From positions 62,001-126,000 of the forward strand of contig JAQJVL010001120.1 in NCBI GenBank assembly GCA_035578905.1: 64,000 bases of DNA, read 5' to 3'. The stretch is from Stictocephala bisonia (Eukaryota; Arthropoda; Insecta; Hemiptera; Membracidae). The notes below the pieces were generated by a model. It was not told the DNA's origin. It worked only from the letters and a program-made list of their open reading frames with translations, and did no database searches. The translations under genes were made by a program, and so were the position numbers. Positions 12,175 through 25,072 of this stretch are shown piece by piece. Positions within the stretch are counted from its first letter, which is position 1, and each line of letters opens with the position of its first letter.

Positions 12175-12934
12175 TTAAACCTTTTGTTCATTTTTAAGAT
12201 AACAGAAAAGCTTCAACAATAAAAAAGAGTACAAACTGATATAACGCAGAGTGTTTTGAGTATGATTGAAACAATTAAATATATAACTAGTACAGCTTAT
12301 TGAGAAAAACAGGAGCAGTCTTTTCTTTATAACTTTAACAAATTACATTTTGGATTGTGGGTACAAATAAAATGTAATGTCCTTAAGCAACACGGTATTT
12401 TTGAACAAAAAAATAATACCATAGACAATATAAACGCAACACAACGTTATATATTATATATTAGGACTATTTATAATAATATATCAGTAAATGTAAATAT
12501 ATTTCAAGACTGATTGTAAAAATGAAAAACCGTAACTAACGATGTAACTTCTGTATTAGAAAATTGTATCATGTACACTACGCTAATAAATGGACAGCAA
12601 GTTAAAATTACTGTCAACTGTACATTGTATCCTTCTACTATTACTTTACAAAACTATGGGCTTAGGCAATTCTTCAAGACTCTTTAATTTCTTATATCTA
12701 ATATTAAATATTATTAGAACCTAATGTAATTTATACACGGAAGTTTTAAAATCCCACATTGTCTAAAAGATAGTGAAACAAGGAAATCAATATACATTAT
12801 TTATATTTATTGCTGACCTTCAGCTTACATAAATCTATTTCAACATAAATGTGATACAAACATTTAAATATTTAGCATAGTTCTCGAAAATATATATATA
12901 TAATGTCATCTTTAATATAACATGGTTCCCAATG
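12172..12934. other. AT-rich stretch, no gene seen
   Basis: Contains a short TA run near 12890-12902. Nothing else is recognisable. Confidence 0.5.
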
Positions 12935-13145
12935 TCCCTAATGAATGGCTCCGACGTTATCGCAGAACAACTACGTCAAGCAACGTTGAGCGTGGATATT
13001 CCTTGCATAGGTAACGGGTAAGTGATCCCGTCCTTGCACGTACATTTCCTACCCGATCACCGTTGGTGGTCTAGAAGTCAGCTCCGATATAAAGTGTTAA
13101 AAAGGGCTTCTAAGCCCTAACTTAACCTCTTGAAAATAATGCCTC
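12935..13145 (+). mobile_element. Retroposon 3' end, copy b
   Basis: A GC-richer island stands out in AT-rich DNA. It ends in a hairpin with arms AGGGCTT (13103-13109) and AAGCCCT (13112-13118), followed by AACTTAACCTC and AATAATGCC. Copy c near 17074 has a hairpin at the same place with different bases that still pair. This supports membership in one retroposon family with a conserved 3' stem-loop. The 5' limit is set only by the change in composition. Confidence 0.45.
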
Positions 13146-13984
13146 CTTTGACGTTGATATATTACTATGTAAAACACGTAATTTTATTGTTAGAATGTAT
13201 ACTATCTATATGTAATTATATACTAGAAATTTAGGGATTGTATCTTATGTATTACCATTCCTAAAACATACTTAGGGTGTTTAAAATAAATAATATCACA
13301 TTCAAATATAATCTTATACATTTTTTACTTTTTTGAGGCCTTCCGTCTAAATTTAGTCATCAAAAGACATCAACAAATATATTAAATTATTTGAGAATTT
13401 TGAAATTATTTATTTTAAACGATTCTAAAATTAATAAACGACTCTATGAATAAATGAGCACTTATGATTGTTAACATATTATATTACAGAAATGTATACA
13501 TTATTCACCAAAATAATTAATAATTGTTAGATTGACAATGTCCACCTCACTAAAAAAATCATAAAAGACATACGTCTGTGGCTTTGATGTTCAAAGACAA
13601 AAGGGGTAACTCAAAATAGATAGCTTAGTGTCAACTGGTCAGTGATTTGTCATCGTACTATACAATATCAGAGTTCTGTACTTGACCACTTGTTCAACAA
13701 TGGCCATTGTGATGATAAATTAACTGTGGAACTACTTAGAGTATATCATCACACAGATTGAATACCTGTGGTTACATCATCAATGAATCAATAAATAAAT
13801 ATACATTGATAAAAACGCAGGATATATTTTAGTGATGCCGTTATATTTACCAGTAGCCAACATTTATTTGTTCATACAAGTACAGATGTTTGTTACTTTC
13901 ATTACTCGATCTTGTTCAGCAGAAAGGTCTACTAACACTTATTGAACCATACGTTTTAAAATAACTTTATATTAAACAGTATTA
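13146..13984. other. AT-rich stretch, no gene seen
   Basis: I see no coding relic or repeat unit. Confidence 0.5.
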
Positions 13985-14175
13985 TACGTACAGTGTGTTG
14001 AAAAAGTATGGAACCACTTTTTATTTCTGTCAAATGTGTCCAGATAAGTTTGTGTTGGTTTATATGAAATATTAAGATATGGTTTATTGTATAGCATACA
14101 ATCGAAATGTAAGCACCTGACCATGTGTAAAAATCATGGAAAAAATAAAATTTGTAGGCAATAACTATTCCCATA
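13985..14175. mobile_element. Fragment sharing the fold-back family motif
   Basis: The stretch opens with CAGTGTGTTGAAAAAGTATG followed by GAACCACTTTTTATTTCTG and GTCCAGATAA. The same TTGAAAAAGTATGGAACCAC block occurs inside the fold-back elements at 61495-62035 and, more diverged, at 47380-47930. It is probably a fragment of the same or a related DNA transposon. I did not find a matching inverted end. Confidence 0.35.
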
Positions 14176-16795
14176 TTTCACTAAACCAAATTTTATGTTA
14201 TACATTTCTAAATATTTCATTAAAAATATTATATTACACCAGAAAAATAAAATAAAGTTATGCGTAGTGAAATCCTAAAAAGTGTTTAAATATTAATAGA
14301 ATTGGTAAAAAAGGAATAAAAATAGTACTGATACTACACACCTATAGTAGTTCCATCGCAAGTGTTTAATGGTGTAATGTTGTTGCTATATTTTCCTACT
14401 TTGCATTTATATAATTTATTCGTTAACTTACATATAAATAGAAACTGCAACAATTTATAACTATTTATTTATAATCGTAAAATTATTTAACAATAGTTTT
14501 AGGGCATTCCATAACCCGAACTCAGTCATTTATTAGTACAGATTAAATTTAATGTAGATATTATTCTTAAATTTAATTATTGGATAACGACTTTAAACGT
14601 CTACTTTTCTTTTCTTTTTTTAGTAAATAAAGTTCACAATAAGAGGTTATGTTTGCAGACTTTTATGAGTACCTGTTTAAAATAATGTGCAATTATAACA
14701 TTCGGAGGATTAATTATTACATTCAACTAACACAATATATAGGATCCTAAAATACCACAATATTATTTTAGAGATAGTATTCTGTTTTATTGGTTTCATA
14801 AATCCTTATTATCAGAAGGTAATATTTGAGAATTGAAACCGGAAAACCAATAATAAGACCCTGTGACTGTGACATTGGGTGTTGAATATTCTACAAAGAG
14901 CCACTTTACAATTCATGAAGACAACCCTTCGTGAACGAGAAACTGCTTTCATAAATGTTAAAAAGAAGAATGATTCAAATAACTTTACCTTCCTGACTTA
15001 TCTGTGAATCTTAGATTGAATACGCTCTGTTAACAGAACTGGCGATGAAAAATACAACTACTGATTTCATTGGAGGATTTACAAAAACATATCGAACTTT
15101 AATGTTAATTTTGGTTTATAATTTACGTTCCATAATTTATTTTAGGGTGTTATATTTACTTATTGACTAAATTTAAAAATTACCGAATTATATTTAAATC
15201 AAATATTTATTGGACAAGTATGATTTGTTAGAGTAAACGTAAGGATAACAATAAAAAAATAATCCAAAATCAATTCCTGAAATGTTTACTCAATGTTATT
15301 TTTATAACTTCACAATAAATTTAGTATGGATACTTCCTGTTAGCTGGTATATGAAAATGTATATTTAATGTTAAGTTATCAGATATGATTTTTTTTTTTT
15401 TTTTACAAAAATTAATGGAAAGTCCAATAAAAAAACTTGGTAATCCAAGTAAAATGTATACTACTTGCAAAACTATACACAATTATACATTCTTATGGCC
15501 AAAAAATTTAGATTTGTTTACTATCGGGAAATATTCTAGGACAGTACACAGGCTTTTAATACTTTATATACAAGAACATAATACATATAGTATATTTATG
15601 TTCAATTCGTGATTAACAAAGTATTTTATCGGGGAAACGAATAGAGCAAAATCAGCCAAGAGTACAACACAATGATACATTATGGTATTGTATTTTTGTA
15701 ATATTGAAATATATTGAAATATCCCAAGCTTTAATTTAAGTTGGTTATGCCCACAATGTTAGGGGTCAGCTATATGAAAAATAAATTATGAAATGGTAAT
15801 TTAAAGTCAATATATCAGTTATTTTTATAATATGGACCGCTAATATACATTAAATATGTGTTTATACATAGAAATAAAACTTTGTCGGATACAATACCTT
15901 ATGTTCCATCTGACTATATATAAATCAGTAAGAATATCTTTGAAACAGCTTACAATAAACAGATTAAAAAGGATTCTGGTTTTTCTGTGTGCATATTTTA
16001 TTTTAATATTGCATGTATTTATAGGCCTACTATTCATAATTTATTCTATTTAAGTAGTTAATTTTCTATTTGTAATTAGCCTTTACAAATTTGTGTTAAA
16101 TGTTATATACTCAAAATTAAACTTTCCCACTATTTTATTTCATTTTATTAATCCCTTTAACTTTATCATTAAATACTTGTTAATTCTATCGTACAGATTT
16201 AAAACTATACAGAGTTGTTACTCTTTATCAGAAAAGTATTAATTTTGTTGATGATTTAATAAGACGTAATTATTAATAGAACAGTTTGGGACAGTTAAAA
16301 AGATATGATATTAACTAATTTGGTGTTTTGTTATATGTTAAATGTTATATTTAGTAATCCATATAGCTTCATTACACCTGAGTTTCACTCCTTATAGATT
16401 AACAAATTAAATATAAAGTTATTAACATATATTTAAACGATTAATTTAAGGAAAAAGGTAATTCAAGAAACAAGGATACATAATTGGGTTCACGTTAGTA
16501 TGTAAATATACATGTACAACCTTTATATTAAAATGAAACGCTATTTATTAAATCATTGGGAAACTTTGCACCTTACATAGTCTTTTATTTAACATAATAT
16601 CCACTTAAATGGTAATGATCCAGTTTTGTTCAACATTGATTTACATTTAGGCCAGTGTTTTATCACCCACCACAATTAAAGCAATTTCGAACTAAATAAT
16701 AATTTTTTTTTAAATGAGACCATTTAATTTATTTAAAAAATAATTACTAAGCAAGTCAGTAATAAATACATAAACATAATATAAAATATATTTTG
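14176..16795. other. AT-rich stretch, no gene seen
   Basis: Several 65-75-codon open frames occur here, but none has recognisable motifs and their composition matches the AT-rich background. A T-run lies at 15388-15404. Confidence 0.55.
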
Positions 16796-17145
16796 TTACG
16801 TTTCGAATCACGGCAACTTTCGTTGGATCATCCTAGGTAATAATGCCTCCCGCCCTGAAGTTGTAGTCCTACATTATTAAACAACTTAAACAACTTTACT
16901 AGATGAGCACACATTGTTTGAGCTTAACATGCAATCAGTAATTTTGTTTATTATTTCAATAAAGAGTAACTGACCTCCATTTGTTATACATACATATTCT
17001 ATATGTATAACTACAAGCAGTCCTTCTATTATGTAAAAAACATTACAAACGTACCTGAGGTTAAGTGGTAGAGAGGACTCTATAGTCCTAACTTCACCTC
17101 CAATAAAGCCATTTTTCATTTCATTTCATTTTTCATTTCAAACGT
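16796..17145 (+). mobile_element. Retroposon 3' end, copy c
   Basis: This is the clearest copy of the shared 3' stem-loop. Outer arms are AGGTTAAGT (17058-17066) and ACTTCACCT (17091-17099). The inner arms are AGGACT (17074-17079) and AGTCCT (17084-17089). CAATAAAGCC follows at 17100-17109, then a tail of TTTCA/TTTCATT repeats to about 17141. A repetitive tail after a conserved hairpin is typical of retroposons copied by a LINE reverse transcriptase. The upstream part includes GC-richer sequence from 16796, but the true 5' end is not resolved. Confidence 0.5.
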
Positions 17146-18319
17146 TAATTAGATTAAATTACAAGTAAAGGAATTGTTGATCTTATAATAATTGTTGAAG
17201 TAGTAAATAAGAAATGAATAAAAATAAGAAAATATTTATTCCACAGTAAAAAATCAATTACAAAATTAACAATTCTCAAACTTGGAATAACTTGCTATAG
17301 TATCAAGTAGGGAGGACAAGCACAAAATAAATAAACATAAAAACTTACACATGACGGTCTAAAACTATTAAAACTTGCCAGCCCACTGCAGCGCTATTAC
17401 TTTCAGGGGCCTAGTAACAAAGAGGAGAAATAGGAATTTAATTTACTTTAAGATTAAAAAAATCAAATGATAAAGAGAAAATTTTCAAATTTAAATACAA
17501 ATCTAACTTAGAGAAGAAATTCAAATATTCATTAACATAGAAGCAGATTTGTGATAACCATGGAACAAATTAAGATATTTATAAATCTAGAAAAAAATTT
17601 ACTGTAGTATCATAAGTAAATCGTCATTATAAACTTTATCAAGAAGCCATACTTTATTGTTATTTGAAATAAGTTGACATTTTTGGCATACTTTAGTTCT
17701 TCTGGTAATTTTTAAATATATGTGGATCTAGAAATAAAAATAGTTTTCGTTAAATTATTTTTTTTACTTGAGTTTGATAAAAGTAAACTTTGAATTAGCT
17801 GGGGTATAAAAGCGAAATTGCTTTGTTTCGTCATAGTAGACGAAATATGTAAAAAATCTGATTTTAGTACATTTGTTGGAATATTTATCAAGCTTGGACT
17901 ATTATCTTTATTTACATAAATGTACTATAGTAAAAAAAGTCTAAAAATAAGTGTATTTACTTTAGGATATACATCTTATAAAGTAGGGGCGTAACATATG
18001 TGTGTGATATGTGTGATGTGTGACTAAAAAAAGTTTTATTAAAATAATTGTATAAATTTATACGTAATCAAAGCAAATTATGCATTTAAATTATTTATTT
18101 ATTCATTTTCTTTTATTAGCCTCCAGAACTTTTATATTATAGAAATAATACTGGTTTAGATTAACTTTTCCTGTTGTAACAGTTCTTCAATTATTTTACT
18201 GCTATGTACATTTCAAAGCATATAAAGCTTCATCATCAGACTTCCAAATACGTAACTGTTTAAAACATTACACTAAAATTATAAAACATTTAAACATATT
18301 AAAACACGAGTACAACACA
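17146..18319. other. AT-rich stretch, no gene seen
   Basis: Nothing recognisable. A short GTGTGAT-type local repeat lies near 18000-18025. Confidence 0.5.
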
Positions 18320-18329
18320 TTTGCCGGCC

Positions 18330-18425
18330 AGCGATAGACACCAACTGATGACTAATTTGGTGTCTATTTGGTCATCATTTGATGTCTAATTAGTCACCAA
18401 ATTTTGACTAATCAGTCACCTTACA
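18330..18425. repeat. Cluster of short inverted and direct repeats
   Basis: TAGACACCAA (18335-18344) pairs perfectly with TTGGTGTCTA (18357-18366). The words TGTCTA, GTCA and ACTAAT then recur several times up to 18425. No terminal repeats or tail were identified. Confidence 0.65.
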
Positions 18426-19739
18426 TTATTCCACAGGAGGTTGAAAATGTTTTTTTCATATCATAGGGAATTCCTCACATGACTAACACAAATAGCTCAA
18501 CTTCTTGTTTATGACCTTCTTGTTTTTGAAGGTTATTAACGAAAGAAAATTAATAACGAGAATTTTTTCTCATTGGCTTATTGGAAAATAAACACTTTTT
18601 TTAAACCACTATACAGTTTCAAATTATCGTATAGGTGCCAGTAAAAAAATTACCTGCTTTTAACCTACATGCTAAACATATTTAGAAAATTGTGTTTGAA
18701 AAGACCTTTTTTAATAAAATGGGTGTTCAATATAGGAATCCTTTTCATAATTCCTGCAAGATTTCCTGATCTTGCATCTTCTGCGTTCTGCAACGACGTA
18801 CCTTATGTATCTCAGATCTTTCGTGGATTTCCTAGATTGAAATAACATCTTGTGCTTATTTAGAGGTGCACAAAATAAGCGATTATTATTAACCTTGAGT
18901 TAAATTACCACATAGTGATATAATAGCACAATTTTATTTTATTAATAAAATATACTAAATGTCGTGGACAAAAGGAATTTATTTGTCAAACACATTGAAT
19001 ACACCTAAAAGAGAACATAATGAATTATTTTCGTTTACGAATTTTCCCCGTTTAATTCTTCTTTAGTACATACAATGAAAACATTTTCTATGACCTCGAT
19101 CTCAATTAATTATAAGTAGCCAGGCTTAGATTAAGAAAACCTAGTACTGTACTGTGAATAGATTTAACTAAAGTATAAAGAAATTTCATTAACTATTAAT
19201 AGCTCGTCAATAGACTAAAATACGATGTAATTGTATGTTACAGAAACTTGGATAAGACTTTATCGAGAAAAATGAGATATTATATACGCATATATTATCA
19301 GGTTGGGAAAACATGTGCATAAAATGAGATTGTGGTTTAAAAAAGGACAAGATTGTGTTATGAAAAGGGCTACGTTAATTCAGGGTGGCAAGACGCTGTC
19401 TTAAAATTCAACAAAGGAATTCCCGATATGGCCCTCTATAACTAGGGCTTCACCATTAATTTTCGTGATAAACTTTACGATTCCAGGTACTTAATTAATA
19501 CAAAAATATTTTAAACAATATTAAATAACAAATCTAATGAAGCTATTTTAACAACATTTGATACCATAAAAACACATAAAATACCTATAATAGGAATAAA
19601 TTGTTCTTCATCATAATAGATATACAGTAAAAGTGAACGTAGGACAACAGTAATAGATTACAATAAGCAGAAAATGCACAGATATAATTTTCTATGAACC
19701 ACGCTCACATTTCTCAGACCAGGGGGATTCATAACAGAA
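18426..19739. other. AT-rich stretch, no gene seen
   Basis: I see no coding relic or repeat unit before the 47-bp array begins. Confidence 0.5.
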
Positions 19740-20340
19740 GTGTATTAGTGTTTTGTTACTTTCATTTCTACTGTATGTGTACCAACACGTATTAGAATTT
19801 TGTAACGTTCACTTTTACTGTATGTGTACCAACACGTATTAGAGTTTTGTGACGTTCACTTTTACTATACGTGTACCAACACGTATTAGTGTTTTGTGAC
19901 ATTCACTTGTACTCTATGTATACCAACACGTATTAGTGATTTGTGACGTTCACTTGTTCTGTATGTGTACCAACACGTATTAGTGTTTTGTGACATTCAC
20001 TTGTACTGTATGTATACCAACACGTATTAGTGATTTGTGACGTTCACTTGTTCTGTATGTGTATCAACACGTATTAGTGATTTGTGACATTCACTTGTAC
20101 TGTATGTATACCAACACGTATTAGTGATTTGTGACGTTCACTTGTTCTGTATGTGTACCAACACGTATTAGTGTTTTGTGACATTCACTTGTACTGTATG
20201 TATACCAACACGTATTAGTGATTTGTGACGTTCACTTGTTCTGTATGTGTACCAACACGTATTAGTGTTTTGTGACATTCACTTGTACTGTATGTGTACC
20301 AACACGTATTAGTGTTTTGTGACATTCACTTGTTCTGTAT
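19740..20340. repeat. 47-bp satellite array, left part (about 13 copies)
   Basis: The unit is GTATGTGTACCAACACGTAT followed by TAGTGTTTTGTGACGTTCAC and TTGTACT, 47 bp in all. In this part two variants alternate. One has TTCTGTATGTGTACC and GTTTTGTGACATTC, the other TACTGTATGTATACC and GATTTGTGACGTTC. Together they make a 94-bp higher-order unit. The array is broken at 20340/20341 by an LTR and resumes at 21946 in phase. Confidence 0.97.
20337..20340. other. 4-bp target-site duplication GTAT (left)
   Basis: GTAT at 20337-20340 is repeated at 21946-21949 directly after the LTR. The uninterrupted 47-bp unit (TTCTGTATGTGTACC) has it once, which gives the empty site. Confidence 0.9.
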
Positions 20341-21945
20341 TGAGACCCATCCCCCCCCACCAAAGCTGGTAGGCGTGCCAACCGGGGGAATGGCCCAGAC
20401 CAGTCGAGCGATGGGATCACGGGTGGCAGTTGGAGGGTCAAAATAACACTCGGCAGCTGAGCAAAACTGATTTTATTATCAAGTCAAATAATAATTAAAC
20501 CAAAACGGCAGAAGGCCACAATATTAACGGGCAGAAGGCCCCAATATAAATTAGCACTTAAATCAATAACCCTAAACACTAAAATAACAAGATACAACAC
20601 ATAAACTACAGAAACAACAAACTCCACAAATACCAAAATTTAACAATCAATTTTTGTATGGCCTATCTGCAGTTTGGCCTGAGACTCCCAAAACGTAAGG
20701 AAAATTTATTAATAAAAATTTAAAAGGTGACAAACTTAGAAACAAATTTAGATAACCCCAAATAAAAGTGAAAATTTAGAAAACGTCTGGAAAACAACAA
20801 TTAAACCGGCAATTTAGCCCACATATCCCTTGATTCCACCGAGGCCAGGGAGTAAGCCGGCATCCCTGGGCAGCTCCGAATTGAAGTTAAGCAAAAGCAC
20901 AATAATCCCCTTTTGGTGAGTTTAAAAATTAAACAATTTTAAAGAAAATATAACACGGTACCGTTCGAGTAAAAAATCACTTCAAAATCCCCCCCTAATA
21001 CACTTAACAAAAAAATAAATAACAATAACTAGGCCTAAGCATATAAATAAATAATAACAGGATTGAATACTGGGGACCTAACAAATATAAAAATCTAAAC
21101 AAATGTAACAAGAAATAAACTAATTAAACCAATAACAATAAATATCAACGTTTTCTTCTTTTTTTTTTTCTGAAATTTGAAATATATAGATATCTAGCAA
21201 TGTCCCCATGGCTGTGTTGCATCACTGTTAAAGTTCAAGTTTTAGGCCTAGGCCACATACAGTTCCATAATCATTTTTTTTCTTCTTCTATATTTCTTTT
21301 TTATTTATTTATTTTTCTTTTCACAAATCACCCCCAGCTCAGCCGCCGGGAAAAATAAGGAACGCACTGACCTGAGGACAGAAGACTTGTACCCTAAAGA
21401 TGTAGAGTGGGTAGCGGGCGACTCCAGGCTCCAACATGGTCCTCAGGCCAGGCTAGCAGTGAAGATGATAGAACATTGCCCGGACGACCGGCTGAGGGTT
21501 GAAAGTCCCACTCAAGGACCCTGGAGTTAACGGGTCTCTCAGCCACGCATAGTTAGTTGATCGGCAGACAGCACAAGACTCACCTCCGCAGACCCACTGA
21601 ACGGCTCGAACCATCTAGAAATCTGGCCAAGCGGACCGAAGCTTCTGGAACACGGAACTTAACGGAACCGGGCCAACGGCTACCAAAGTACGCGGAACGC
21701 AGAGCGTGAGCGATCTCAGGCAGCCTGGCAGACAACGAAAAAAAACCGAAATGTACCGGTCAAAGACCCGGTACAACCTCCCTCTGCAAAACCTCAACAC
21801 ACCCAGGCAGGGGAAAAAACTCGGTACCTCAGGGAACCAAGAGGAAGAAGAAGAAACCTCCAAAGAGTGGTGCTCCAAGGACGCCAAAGAGAAACTAAGA
21901 GGGGAAACCCCTCAAACAGGGAGCGAACTGTATGTGTACGGTACA
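20341..21945 (-). mobile_element. Solo LTR 1 (1605 bp, minus orientation)
   Basis: Read on the minus strand, it starts TGTACCGTACAC and ends GATGGGTCTCA, the TG...CA ends of an LTR. It is flanked by a GTAT duplication, and 4 bp is common for Ty3/Gypsy-type insertions. AATAAA lies at 20472-20477 (complement), about 130 bp before the 3' end. No primer-binding site, polypurine tract, gag or pol is present, so it is a solo LTR. It is much more GC-rich than the flanks. It is homologous to LTR 2 at 42489-44446: both share the AGCTGCCGAG, GGCCTTCTGCC and CCCTCCAACTGCCACCCGTG landmarks. LTR 1 has about 170 bp at its 5' end (21776-21945) that LTR 2 lacks. A 90-codon open frame on each strand near 21.6-21.98 kb falls in this GC-rich part and looks non-coding. 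Confidence 0.88.
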
Positions 21946-24900
21946 GTATGTGTACCAACACGTATTAGTGTTTTGTGACGTTCACTTGTTCTGTATGTGT
22001 ACCAACACGTATTAGTGTTTTGTGACATTCACTTGTACTGTATGTATACCAACACGTATTAGTGATTTGTGACGTTCACTTGTTCTGTATGTGTACCAAC
22101 ACGTATTAGTGTTTTGTGACATTCACTTGTACTGTATGTATACCAACACGTATTAGTGATTTGTGACGTTCACTTGTACTGTACGTGTACCAACACGTAT
22201 TAGTGATTTGTGACATTCACTTGTACTGTACATGTACCAACACGTATTAGTGATTTGTGACATTCACTTGTACTGTATGTATACCAACACGTATGAGTGA
22301 TTTGTGACGTTCACTTGTACTGTACGTGTACCAACACGTATTAGTGTTTTGTGACGTTCACTTGTACTGTACGTGTACCAACACGTATTAGTGTTTTGTG
22401 ACGTTCACTTGTACTGTACATGTACCAACACGTATTAGTGTTTTGTGACATTCACTTGTACTGTATGTATACCAACACGTATTAGTGATTTGTGACGTTC
22501 ACTTGTACTGTACGTGTACCAACACGTATTAGTGTTTTGTGACGTTCACTTGTACTGTACATGTACCAACACGTATTAGTGGTTTGTGACATTCACTTGT
22601 ACTGTATGTATACCAACACGTATTAGTGATTTGTGACGTTCACTTGTTCTGTATGTGTACCAACACGTATTAGTGTTTTGTGACATTCACTTGTACTGTA
22701 TGTATACCAACACGTATTAGTGATTTGTGACGTTCACTTGTACTGTACGTGTACCAACACGTATTAGTGATTTGTGACATTCACTTGTACTGTACATGTA
22801 CCAACACGTATTAGTGATTTGTGACATTCACTTGTACTGTATGTATACCAACACGTATTAGTGATTTGTGACGTTCACTTGTACTGTACGTGTACCAACA
22901 CGTATTAGTGATTTGTGACATTCACTTGTACTGTACATGTACCAACACGTATTAGTGATTTGTGACATTCACTTGTACTGTATGTATACCAACACGTATT
23001 AGTGATTTGTGACGTTCACTTGTACTGTACATGTACCAACACGTATTAGTGATTTGTGACATTCACTTGTACTGTATGTATACCAACACGTATTAGTGAT
23101 TTGTGACGTTCACTTGTACTGTACGTGTACCAACACGTATTAGTGTTTTGTGACATTCACTTGTACTCTATGTGTACCAATACGTATTAGTGATTTGTGA
23201 CGTTCACTTGTTCTGTATGTGTACCAACACGTATTAGAGTTTTGTGACGTTCACTTTTACTGTACGTGTACCAACACGTATTAGTGATTTGGGACGTTTG
23301 CTTGTACTGTATGTGTACAAACACGTATTAGTGATTTGTGACGTTCACTTGTTCTGTATTTGTACCAACACGTATTAGTGTTTTGTGACTTTCACTTGTA
23401 CTGTATGTATACCAACACGTATTAGTGATTTGTGACGTTCACTTGTACTGTACGTGTACCAACATGTATTAGTGATTTGTGACGTTCACTTTTTCTGTAT
23501 GTGTACCAACACGTATTAGTGTTTTGTGACATTCACTTGTACTGTATGTATACCAACACGTATTAGTGATTTGGGACGTTTGCTTGTACTGTATGTGTAC
23601 CAACACGTATTATTGATTTGTGACGTTCACTTGTACTGTACGTGTACCAACACGTATTAATGTTTTGTGACGTTCACTTGTACTGTATGTGTAGCAACAC
23701 GTATTAGTGATTTGGGACGTTTGCTTGTACTGTATGTGTACAAACACGTATTAGTTATTTGTGACGTTCACTTGTTCTGTATGTGTACCAACACGTATTA
23801 GTGTTTTGTGACTTTCACTTGTTCTGTATGTGTACCAACACGTATTAGTGTTTTGTGACTTTCATTTGTACTGTATGTGTACCAACACGTATTAGTGATT
23901 TGTGACGTTCACTTGTTCTGTATGTGTACCAACACGTATTAGTGATTTGTGACGTTCACTTGTTCTGTATGTGTACCAACATGTATTAGTGTTTTGTGAC
24001 TTTCACTTGTACTGTATGTGTACCAACACATATTAGTGAATTGTGACGTTCACTTGTAATGTATGTGTACCAACACGTATTATTGATTTGTGACGTTCAC
24101 TTGTACTGTACGTGTACCAACACGTATTAATGTTTTGTGACGTTCACTTGTACTGTATGTGTAGCAACACGTATTATTGATTTGTGACGTTTACTTGTAC
24201 TGTACGTGTACCAACAAGTATTAGAGTTTTGTGACGTTCACTTGTACTGTACATGTACCAACACATATTAGTGTTTTGTGACGTTCACTTGTTCTGTATG
24301 TGTACCAACACGTATTAGTGATTTGTGACGTTTACTTGTACTGTACGTGTACCAACACGTATTAATGTTTTGTGACGTTCACTTGTACTGTACATGTACC
24401 AACACGTATTAGTGTTTTGTGACGTTCACTTGTACTGTATGTGTAGCAACACGTATTATTGATTTGTGACGTTTACTTGTACTGTACGTGTACCAACACG
24501 TATTAGAGTTTTGTGACGTTCACTTGTACTGTATGTGTAGCAACACGTATTATTGATTTGTGACGTTTACTTGTACTGTACGTGTACCAACACGTATTAG
24601 AGTTTTGTGACGTTCACTTGTACTGTACATGTACCAACACGTATTAGTGTTTTGTGACGTTCACTTGTACTGTATGTGTAGCAACACGTATTATTGATTT
24701 GTGACGTTCACTTGTACTGTACATGTACTAACACGTATTAGTGTTTTGTGACGTTCACTTGTACTGTATGTGTAGCAACACGTATTATTGATTTGTGACG
24801 TTTACTTGTACTGTACGTGTACCAACACGTATTAGAGTTCTGTGACGTTCACTTGTACTGTATGTGTAGCAACACGTATTATTGATTTGTTACGTTCACT

Positions 24901-25072
24901 TGTACTGTACATGTACTAACACGTATTAGTGTTTTGTGACGTTCACTTGTACTGTATGTGTAGCAACACGTATTAGTGTTTTGTGACGTTCACTTGTACT
25001 GTACATGTACCAACATGTATTAGTGTTTTGTGACGTTCACTTGTACTGTATGTGTAGCAACACGTATTATTT
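21946..25072. repeat. 47-bp satellite array, right part (about 66 copies)
   Basis: The array resumes exactly in register after the LTR and its duplicated GTAT. Several higher-order patterns are visible. From about 22140 to 23140 there are three-unit (141-bp) cycles of TACGTGTACC, TACATGTACC and TATGTATACC variants. From about 24420 to 25060 another cycle includes a TATGTGTAGCAACACG variant with TATTATTGATTTG. The array stops abruptly at about 25072 in AT-rich single-copy-looking DNA. Confidence 0.97.

Noticed and set aside
15385..16053. 65-75-codon frames as small genes
   Set aside because: Their composition matches the AT-rich background, two overlap on opposite strands, and none has a recognisable motif.
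21615..21978. 90-codon frames on both strands in the GC-rich part of LTR 1
   Set aside because: They overlap on opposite strands, have no domain, and one runs into the 47-bp satellite, which fits LTR non-coding sequence.
19740..25072. CRISPR array
   Set aside because: The 47-bp units are contiguous with no unique spacers, and the context is eukaryotic.
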